From: Desulfobacteraceae bacterium | GTDB lineage: Bacteria; Desulfobacterota; DSM-4660; Desulfatiglandales; Desulfatiglandaceae | Length of the DNA stretch: 18,100 nt | Assembly: GCA_030612945.1 (NCBI GenBank) | Contig: JAUWMY010000008.1 | Location: 1-18,100, forward strand | Direction of reading: 5' to 3' | Shown here: in pieces, positions 1 through 5,734 of the stretch | How the letters are laid out: each line of letters opens with the position of its first letter | Numbering within the stretch: the first letter of the stretch is position 1 | Position numbers and translations under genes: made by a program | The notes under the pieces: model-generated | What the model saw: only the letters and a program-made list of their open reading frames with translations | Told to the model about the DNA's origin: nothing | Database searches by the model: none

Positions 1-2
1 AG

Positions 3-497
3 CAGATATATTTTATCACTTCCCGTATTCACAACAGGGAATTCTTATTAGATACCGATTTAAAGAAGGATAAACTTTTGCTTAAGATATTTAGCTTTGC
101 CTGGGAAGGTGAAATTGATCTTCGAGCATGGGTCGTTCTCAGAAATCATTATCACATTCTTTTCAAGGCCTTAGAGGGCAGAAACATATCCAACTTTATT
201 GGGAGAATCCACCGCGGATTTACTTTTGAGATGAATGCATTAGAGGAAAAGAGAGAACGGCGTCTCTGGAAGAACTATTGGGATTGGTGTATCAGAGATG
301 AGAGAGATTATTGGAAACACTTCAATTATATCCATAATAACCCAATAAAGCATGGGGTTGTTGGTAATACAGATTCACTAAAGAAATATCGATATAGTAG
401 TTACTGGAACTATTTTAGGCTAAATGGAAATAAATGGCTGATGAATGTAATGGAGGCTTATCCTATCGTCGATTTCACCGTGGAAAATGATGAATAA
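3..497 (+). CDS. REP-associated tyrosine transposase (RAYT, IS200-like Y1), 5' end outside window
   Basis: This is a single-strand DNA transposase of the HUH/Y1 family, domesticated RAYT branch, which nicks and joins palindromic repeat DNA. The frame is open from the left edge, with residues typical of this family (YFITSRIHNRE) encoded before position 78. The TTG at 78 is therefore probably internal and the true start lies upstream. The metal-binding HUH motif is visible as NHYH at about 147-158. About 63 residues later comes the family motif YIHNNP, whose tyrosine is the likely nucleophile; this spacing fits Y1 transposases. The C-terminal KKYRYSSYWNY block is also typical of RAYTs. No frameshift or internal stop is seen, so the visible part looks intact. 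The gene is followed immediately by palindromic repeats that are its plausible substrate. Family assignment is confident; mobility is not shown. Confidence 0.85.
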   Translation, partial: QIYFITSRIHNREFLLDTDLKKDKLLLKIFSFAWEGEIDLRAWVVLRNHYHILFKALEGRNISNFIGRIHRGFTFEMNALEEKRERRLWKNYWDWCIRDERDYWKHFNYIHNNPIKHGVVGNTDSLKKYRYSSYWNYFRLNGNKWLMNVMEAYPIVDFTVENDE

Positions 498-595
498 AAT
501 GTTTACACATAAACTCCAAACCGGAATTCACCCGTCAGGGTTTTATAAAATGCTTACGCATAAAATCCGAGCTGGAATTTACCAGTAAGATTATT
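494..595 (+). repeat. Two tandem 51-bp REP-like units after the RAYT gene
   Basis: Unit 1 is 494-544 and unit 2 is 545-595. They align without gaps with scattered substitutions, and unit 1 overlaps the RAYT stop codon. Positions 533-558, across the unit junction, form a 26-nt imperfect palindrome centred on TTTTATAAAA with arms CGTCAG and CTTACG. It has mismatches at pairs 4 and 7. A third diverged copy lies at 14735-14783, with 39 of 49 bases identical to 523-571. Imperfect palindromes flanking a RAYT gene are what is known for REP sequences. Confidence 0.75.
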
Positions 596-601
596 GTCGT
601 G

Positions 602-630
602 ACTTTAGGCACTTTAGTTCACTTTAGACA
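602..630 (+). repeat. Three ACTTTAG short tandem repeats
   Basis: ACTTTAG occurs at 602, 611 and 621, with a period of 9-10 bases, in the spacer upstream of oppD. This is a degenerate short tandem repeat of unknown role. Confidence 0.55.
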
Positions 631-634
631 CTTC

Positions 635-653
635 CCCCGCACTATGTGCGGGG
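635..653 (+). other. Perfect GC-rich hairpin upstream of oppD
   Basis: CCCCGCAC (635-642) pairs perfectly with GTGCGGGG (646-653) across a three-base loop, 17 bases before the oppD start. No U-run follows, so it is not a standard intrinsic terminator. It could be an mRNA stability or attenuation structure for oppDF. Its sequence resembles the core of type I-E CRISPR repeats, but only one copy exists. Confidence 0.5.
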
Positions 654-670
654 ATAAATAGGCACTTTTT

Positions 671-1660
671 ATGACCAATATCCTTCTATCCGTCCAAGAC
701 CTTAAAGTCTATTTTAGCGGGAACGAAAGGATCGCTCGCGCCCTGGATGGCATCAGTTATGATGTCCGCAAAGGGGAGACCATTTGTCTCGTTGGTGAGT
801 CAGGGTGCGGAAAGACCGTATCAGCCCTGACCATCCTCAGAATTATTCCACAACCCCCCGGGGAGGTTATGGGCGGTAAAATCCTTTTCAACGGCCAAGA
901 CCTCCTTGACCTCAGCGAAGAAGATATGCAAAAGATCCGTGGAAATCATATCGCCATGGTCTTCCAGGAACCCATGACCTCTCTCAATCCGGTTTTTACC
1001 ATAGGGGATCAGATAAAAGAGGCCATCGTGGTTCATGAGCAGTTGGAAAAAAAGGAAATACTTCCCCGGTGCATCCAACTCCTTAAAGATGTGGGAATTC
1101 CGTCTCCTGAAAATCGTTTGAATGATTACCCCCATCAACTGAGTGGAGGACAAAGGCAAAGGGTGATGATTGCCATGGCCCTGGCTTGCAACCCTGACCT
1201 GGTTATTGCCGATGAACCGACTACCGCCCTCGATGTAACTATTCAAGTGCAGATACTGGATCTGTTTAAAGAGCTACAGGAAAAGCGAAATATGTCCCTC
1301 CTGTACATTACCCATGATTTGGGTGTGGTTTCCAATATTGCCGATCGCATCTACGTCATGTATTCGGGTATCATCGTAGAGCAGGGTAGTACCCGTGATA
1401 TTTTTCATAATCCCTGTCATCCATACACCCAGGGTCTTCTTGCATCACTCCCCAGCCCTTCTAAACGGGGAAGCACACTTCACAGCATACCTGGCGCCGT
1501 ACCGGATCCTGCCTACAAACCGAGTGGCTGCCCTTTTCATCCAAGGTGTGAATATGCCACAGAGATTTGCCGGAGCCAGTTTCCTGAAATGTGTGACTAC
1601 AGGGATGGACACCTGAGCCGCTGTCCGGTACTTTATGAACGTGAAGAAGGTTCGAATTAA
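671..1660 (+). CDS. oppD: Oligopeptide/dipeptide ABC transporter ATP-binding protein (OppD/DppD type)
   Basis: This is one of two cytoplasmic ATPases that power uptake of peptides, or sometimes nickel, through an Opp/Dpp permease. The 329 residues carry Walker A GESGCGKT (42-49), a Q-loop Gln99, signature LSGGQ (157-161), Walker B LVIADEP with Asp181/Glu182, and an H-loop His215. The C-terminal Oligo_HPY region has the conserved cysteine set Cys287, Cys293, Cys300 and Cys318, seen in this subfamily and linked to Fe-S binding in some members. The length is normal. The ATG at 671 has only a weak AGG about nine bases upstream. It lies one base before the oppF start codon, so the two are certainly co-transcribed. 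No permease or binding protein is visible; the upstream neighbour is a RAYT gene. The substrate cannot be read from the ATPase. Confidence 0.93.
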   Translation: MTNILLSVQDLKVYFSGNERIARALDGISYDVRKGETICLVGESGCGKTVSALTILRIIPQPPGEVMGGKILFNGQDLLDLSEEDMQKIRGNHIAMVFQEPMTSLNPVFTIGDQIKEAIVVHEQLEKKEILPRCIQLLKDVGIPSPENRLNDYPHQLSGGQRQRVMIAMALACNPDLVIADEPTTALDVTIQVQILDLFKELQEKRNMSLLYITHDLGVVSNIADRIYVMYSGIIVEQGSTRDIFHNPCHPYTQGLLASLPSPSKRGSTLHSIPGAVPDPAYKPSGCPFHPRCEYATEICRSQFPEMCDYRDGHLSRCPVLYEREEGSN

Positions 1661-1661
1661 G

Positions 1662-2636
1662 ATGGATAACAACACCATACTCAATGTCCAGGCTATAAAA
1701 AAATACTTCCCGGTGCGAAGGGGCTTCTTTCAGCAGGTCATCGGGTGGATAAAGGCTGTTGATGGTGTGGATTTTGAAATTAAGCGGGGAAAGACCCTGG
1801 GGCTTGTGGGCGAGAGTGGGTGCGGTAAATCCACTGTAGGCCGGGTACTTCTAAATCTTCTGGACCTGGATGGGGGAAAAGTGACTTACCGGGAGCAGGA
1901 TATCAACGGTCTTTCTCAGAATAAGATGAAAACTTTGCGAAAAGAAATGCAGATCATCTTCCAGGACCCTTTTGGTTCCCTCAACCCCAGGATGACCGCA
2001 GGTCAAACCATTGAAGAGGGCCTTCGAACCTTAGGTATAAGGGGGCGTGCTGAGCGCAAAAGACGTGTCAATCAGCTTCTCGAGATGGTGGGAATGTCCT
2101 CATCAGGGGCCGATCGCTATCCCCATGAATTTAGTGGCGGTCAGCGTCAACGCATCGGTATTGCCCGGGCCTTGAGTGTAGAGCCTTCACTGATCGTATG
2201 TGATGAACCTGTTTCTGCCCTTGATGTTTCGATTCAGGCCCAGATCATCAATCTTCTCAAGGAATTGCAAAACCAATTAGGGCTGAGTTACCTCTTTATT
2301 TCCCACGACTTGAATGTAGTGGGTTATATCAGTGATACAGTTGCCGTCATGTACCTGGGACATATTATGGAATATGCGCCGGCAGAGGCCCTTTACGATA
2401 ATCCCCTGCATCCTTATACCCGCGCATTACTTTCATCCATTCCCACCCCGGATCCGGACGACCGGCGTGAAAGACAAACCCTTTCAGGGGATGTCCCAAG
2501 CCCTTTCAATCCGCCACCAGGCTGTAAGTTCCAGGGAAGATGCCCAATTGTAGAAGACCGTTGCCGCAAAGATGAGATTAGTTTCTATGCGGCCGGCGAA
2601 AACCATGTGGCCCGGTGCTGGAAGGTGGTCGAATGA
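1662..2636 (+). CDS. oppF: Oligopeptide/dipeptide ABC transporter ATP-binding protein (OppF/DppF type)
   Basis: This is the second ATPase of the heterodimeric peptide importer motor. The 324 residues show Walker A GESGCGKST (50-58), signature FSGGQ (157-161), Walker B LIVCDEP (Asp181/Glu182), the THD/SHD switch region and a C-terminal Oligo_HPY extension with CKFQGRC and two further cysteines. The ATG at 1662 is preferred over the in-frame ATG at 1635. The later start sits just after the oppD stop, has AGAAGG (1645-1650) at a usable distance, and gives the usual N-terminus; the earlier one would overlap oppD and add nine non-conserved residues. No strong terminator follows before the tRNA promoter. 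The gene is intact and the family assignment secure; the solute is unknown. Confidence 0.93.
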   Translation: MDNNTILNVQAIKKYFPVRRGFFQQVIGWIKAVDGVDFEIKRGKTLGLVGESGCGKSTVGRVLLNLLDLDGGKVTYREQDINGLSQNKMKTLRKEMQIIFQDPFGSLNPRMTAGQTIEEGLRTLGIRGRAERKRRVNQLLEMVGMSSSGADRYPHEFSGGQRQRIGIARALSVEPSLIVCDEPVSALDVSIQAQIINLLKELQNQLGLSYLFISHDLNVVGYISDTVAVMYLGHIMEYAPAEALYDNPLHPYTRALLSSIPTPDPDDRRERQTLSGDVPSPFNPPPGCKFQGRCPIVEDRCRKDEISFYAAGENHVARCWKVVE

Positions 2637-2678
2637 TATTGGAAATTTACGTCTCTACGGTGAAATCCGGTTTTTCTC

Positions 2679-2706
2679 TTGACTTTTTTGTGGAAATTGT
2701 TAAATT
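2679..2706 (+). promoter_or_regulatory. Likely sigma70-type promoter of tRNA-Gln
   Basis: TTGACT (2679-2684) and TAAATT (2701-2706) are separated by 16 bases. The -10 box ends 10 bases before the mature tRNA 5' end, a typical geometry for a tRNA promoter. Confidence 0.6.
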
Positions 2707-2716
2707 TGTGCCCTGA

Positions 2717-2790
2717 TGGGGGATCGTATAGGGGTAATACGGCGGGTTCTGGCCCCGCTAACCGAGGTTCGAATCCTCGTCCCCCAGCCA
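2717..2790 (+). tRNA. tRNA-Gln (anticodon CTG)
   Basis: A complete 74-nt cloverleaf can be drawn. The acceptor stem TGGGGGA pairs with TCCCCCA (2780-2786), including the U1-A72 pair typical of glutamine tRNAs. The D stem is GTAT/ATAC, and the anticodon stem GCGGG/CCCGC (2742-2746/2754-2758) encloses the loop TTCTGGC. The T arm is CGAGG-TTCGAAT-CCTCG. Discriminator G2787 is followed by an encoded CCA (2788-2790). The anticodon CTG at 2749-2751 reads the Gln codon CAG. Confidence 0.96.
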
Positions 2791-2804
2791 TTAATTCAGT
2801 AGAT

Positions 2805-2872
2805 AGTAAGGAAAAGACAGTAATCAGCGGAGAGTTAGGACTCTGGACGGTTCTTACTGTATACTCCTTACT
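2805..2872 (+). repeat. Long imperfect hairpin between tRNA-Gln and its terminator
   Basis: AGTAAGGA (2805-2812) and ACAGTAA (2817-2823) pair with TTACTGT (2854-2860) and TCCTTACT (2865-2872). Only a 4/4 internal loop interrupts the 19-nt stem. Inside, AGAGT (2831-2835) and ACTCT (2840-2844) form a small additional hairpin. The structure is transcribed with the tRNA if the terminator at 2899 is used. It may be a processing structure, a small RNA or an inverted pair of short repeats. Confidence 0.55.
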
Positions 2873-2898
2873 GCTTACCGCGTTTTCGGGAAAAAAGC

Positions 2899-2929
2899 AA
2901 ACCCAGGTCCATTGGACCTGGGTTTTTTT
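2899..2929 (+). terminator. Strong intrinsic terminator, probably bidirectional
   Basis: A 12-bp perfect stem (AAACCCAGGTCC, 2899-2910, with GGACCTGGGTTT, 2914-2925) has a three-base loop and ends in seven T on the plus strand. On the minus strand the stem is followed by TTTGCTTTTTT, so it can also end the nrdJ transcript, whose stop codon lies 36 bases away. Confidence 0.9.
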
Positions 2930-2964
2930 GTTATGGGTGCTGTCTGGAGGGATAACTTTATGAC

Positions 2965-5460
2965 TTACCCACACTTAGTATAGCCGCAGAAGTGACAGGT
3001 CATGCATCCTTCTTCAAAACTAATGGTCTGCCCGCACTCCGGACAGGTTTCTCCTGCAAGGCTGTTTCCATATTTACGACGTTTTTTATAAGAATCATCA
3101 TCAAGATATCTTCTCTCAAGGACACGGCTTATGGCATCCGGGATGGACAGAATCAGTCCATCTTTTTGAAACACGGGATACTCGCCACCAATGCCCTTTA
3201 ACTGCCCAACAATTTTTTCCACTTTCACTCCCGATCTGAGGGCGAGAGAAACAAGGCGCCCAATAGCCTCTGTCTTGGCGGTCGTGGACCTTCCCGACTT
3301 GCCAATGGTCGCGAAAACCTCAAATGGCCGGTTTTCATACTCGGTCACAGTCACATACAGGTTCCCATAACCGGTGGCCATCTTGGTGGTAAAGCCTTCA
3401 AGGGTCTCGGGCCGCTCTTTGACAGCCGTCATGAATGCCTCTTGTTTCTCGTCCCGGGCCGCAATCGAAAGTACCTGATTCTCTCTGCTCCCATCCCTGT
3501 AAATGGTGACGCCTTTACAGCTCAATTCATTGGCCAGGTTATAGACCTTTAACACGTCTTCGGCCGTGGCATCCCTGGGGAGATTGACCGTTTTTGAAAC
3601 AGCATTGTCTGTAAACTTCTGAAAGGCGGCCTGCATACGAATGTGCCATTCTGAAGACACATCGTGGGCCGTCACAAATACCTCTCTCACATCCTCAGGT
3701 ATTTCCTCTAAGTCCCTTATAGTCCCTTTCCGGGCAATGGTATCAATAAGTTCCCGGCTATAGAAGCCCCTTTCCCTGGCCACACTTTCGAAGTATGGGT
3801 TCACCTCCAGAAGTTCATCATTGTCCATGACGTGCCTGACAAAGCTGAGAGCAAATAATGGCTCGATACCGCTTGAACAGCCTGCAATAATACTCAAAGT
3901 ACCGGTAGGCGCTATTGTGGTTGTGGTGGCATTTCTATAAGTACAGCCTTCGTGGTTTTTAAAAACGCTTTTGTCGAAATTTTTAAAAACACCTCTTTCA
4001 TCAGCCAGATATTTGGATGCCCCATAGGATTCTTCCTGGATGAATCCCATCACCTTCTCGGCTATCTCAAGCGCCTTTTCTGAGTTGTAAGGCACTTTCA
4101 GTTGATACAGCATATCTGCGAATCCCATAACGCCCAGGCCAATTTTGCGATTTCCTTTCACCATTTTGTCAATTTCCGGAAGAGGGTATTTGGACATATC
4201 TATCGTGTCATCGAGAGACCGGACGGTCCACCATACGACCTCCTTTAAACTTTCGTAATCGATGGCAGGTTCTTCATCATTTTCAATCACAAACTTGGCC
4301 AGGTTAATGGATCCAAGATTACATGCCTCGAGGGGAAGCAGCGGTTGCTCACCACATGGATTCGTGCTTTCGATTTCACCCAATTCCGGAGTCGGATTGT
4401 CCCTGTTAATCCTGTCCAAGAAGATAATACCGGGGTCCCCATTTTCCCATGCCTGTTTTACCAGGGCCTGATAGACTTCGTCGGCATTCAGTTCTCCAAC
4501 CTTTTTATTATCCCTGGGATCTATCAGATCATAATTGCCTTTCTGCTCCACTGCTTCCATAAAAGTGTCTGTTACGGCAACAGAGATATTGAAGTTATTC
4601 AATTCGTTGTTAATTTTTTTGCTGTAGATAAACTCCATGATGTCCGGGTGGTCCACTCTCAGGATGGCCATGTTGGCCCCACGGCGAGTGCCTCCCTGTT
4701 TGACCTGCTCGGTGGCTGTGTTGAAGATCTTCATAAAAGAGACAGGCCCCGAGGCCACACCACCCGTTGTCCCCACCCTGCTTTCTTTCGGCCTTAGACG
4801 CGAGAAGGAGAATCCGGTTCCACCCCCGGATTTGTGGATAAGCGCGGCGTTCTTTAAGGCATCAAAAATCCCCTCCATACTATCCTCAATAGGCAGCACA
4901 AAGCAGGCCGCCAATTGACCCAGTCTGCGCCCAGCGTTCATAAGGGTAGGGGAGTTTGGCAAATATTTGGCCTCAGCCATCAGGGTGTAAAAAATTCCCT
5001 CCATTTTCTTCACATGGTCTTCATCGCCATACTTTTCCTCTGCCCTCGCGATATGATGGGCCACCCTTCTGAACATCTGTTCGGGGGTTTCGATAACCTT
5101 GCCCTTGCGGTCTTTCTTCAGGTATCTCCTTTCAAGAACCCTTGTGGCGTTTTCGGAAAGAACCGGGCCCCTTTTTACGAAAATGGACCTATCCAGATGA
5201 AAAGGTAATGGTTTAGTAAGGCCATATTCCAGCAACTTGGCCTCAACAATTTTCTCGATACCCGGCAGGGTGATGGTGTGGGCCTCGCGTCTTGCGATCT
5301 CTTTGCGCAAGAACCGGCTGATGTCCATGGCCTGGTCAGCATCGATGCTGTTATCTCTGAGCAAGAGATCCGAAAACCTATGATCATCCCATCTATAGGC
5401 AGTCAGATCGAAGCTCCCTTCTTCTGTAACTAGAATTTTTCCTTTTTGATCGTCGATCAT
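2965..5460 (-). CDS. nrdJ: Adenosylcobalamin-dependent (class II) ribonucleotide reductase
   Basis: This enzyme reduces ribonucleotides to deoxyribonucleotides using a thiyl radical made from adenosylcobalamin, without oxygen. In its 831 residues the catalytic motif NPCGE is at 367-371, with Cys369 as the expected thiyl radical residue. Cys186 (AACFV) and Cys380 (EACNLGS) match the redox pair of Thermotoga NrdJ, including the 11-residue distance from the radical cysteine. The conserved TTTTIAPTGT block lies at 513-522. A TSCPD-like domain follows at about 690-790. A C-terminal cysteine cluster (Cys806, 809, 819, 822, 825, 830) fits a zinc ribbon plus the reducing tail. The length is usual for this form. 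The ATG at 5460 has only a weak G-rich ribosome site 12 bases upstream. I saw no B12 riboswitch in the 274-bp leader. Confidence 0.97.
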   Translation of the reverse strand: MIDDQKGKILVTEEGSFDLTAYRWDDHRFSDLLLRDNSIDADQAMDISRFLRKEIARREAHTITLPGIEKIVEAKLLEYGLTKPLPFHLDRSIFVKRGPVLSENATRVLERRYLKKDRKGKVIETPEQMFRRVAHHIARAEEKYGDEDHVKKMEGIFYTLMAEAKYLPNSPTLMNAGRRLGQLAACFVLPIEDSMEGIFDALKNAALIHKSGGGTGFSFSRLRPKESRVGTTGGVASGPVSFMKIFNTATEQVKQGGTRRGANMAILRVDHPDIMEFIYSKKINNELNNFNISVAVTDTFMEAVEQKGNYDLIDPRDNKKVGELNADEVYQALVKQAWENGDPGIIFLDRINRDNPTPELGEIESTNPCGEQPLLPLEACNLGSINLAKFVIENDEEPAIDYESLKEVVWWTVRSLDDTIDMSKYPLPEIDKMVKGNRKIGLGVMGFADMLYQLKVPYNSEKALEIAEKVMGFIQEESYGASKYLADERGVFKNFDKSVFKNHEGCTYRNATTTTIAPTGTLSIIAGCSSGIEPLFALSFVRHVMDNDELLEVNPYFESVARERGFYSRELIDTIARKGTIRDLEEIPEDVREVFVTAHDVSSEWHIRMQAAFQKFTDNAVSKTVNLPRDATAEDVLKVYNLANELSCKGVTIYRDGSRENQVLSIAARDEKQEAFMTAVKERPETLEGFTTKMATGYGNLYVTVTEYENRPFEVFATIGKSGRSTTAKTEAIGRLVSLALRSGVKVEKIVGQLKGIGGEYPVFQKDGLILSIPDAISRVLERRYLDDDSYKKRRKYGNSLAGETCPECGQTISFEEGCMTCHFCGYTKCG

Positions 5461-5734
5461 CTTATTTTAAAACCCCCAAAATTACTCTTTATTTGACTTT
5501 ATTTCTCTAATGATTACAGTCTCCATAAAAAGAGACTAAAAATTTAACACCAATGGACCATGTGTCTTAGAGATTCAATACCTGCGTATTGAAAATGCAC
5601 GAAATTCTATTTTTACCCACAACATATAGTATGTCAAGGAAAAACGACCCAATATCTAAGACACGGATGAAAAAAAAGGCACTTGCTATACAGCCAGACA
5701 AATCATACCATATTGCATCTTTTAGGAGGAAAAA
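5461..5734. promoter_or_regulatory. Divergent regulatory region between nrdJ and the M16C peptidase
   Basis: This AT-rich region has no ORF. It contains AGTCTC/GAGACT (5518-5523/5532-5537), a perfect 8-bp hairpin TTCAATAC-CTGC-GTATTGAA (5574-5593), and a 10-bp inverted pair GTGTCTTAGA/TCTAAGACAC (5562-5571/5655-5664) enclosing it. A weak plus-strand promoter candidate is TTGCTA (5683-5688), 17 bases, TACCAT (5706-5711). Confidence 0.5.
5619..5634. promoter_or_regulatory. Possible NrdR box upstream of nrdJ
   Basis: ACAACATATAGTATGT matches 12 of 16 positions of the remembered NrdR consensus ACACWATATATWGTGT. NrdR boxes usually occur as pairs at about 31-32 bp. The nearest half-matching site (5647-5662, 10 of 16) is 28 bp away, so this stays tentative. 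Confidence 0.25.

Noticed and set aside
601..660. CRISPR array suggested by the I-E-like hairpin
   Set aside because: Only one repeat-like copy is present, with no regularly spaced repeats and no cas gene in the window.
2585..2974. 129-aa minus-strand ORF and 94-aa plus-strand ORF over the tRNA region
   Set aside because: Both read through the tRNA-Gln gene and its terminator, so they are chance ORFs.
5461..5734. Cobalamin riboswitch in the nrdJ leader
   Set aside because: I found no B12-box-like conserved sequence on the minus strand, and the visible hairpins do not form the known riboswitch core.
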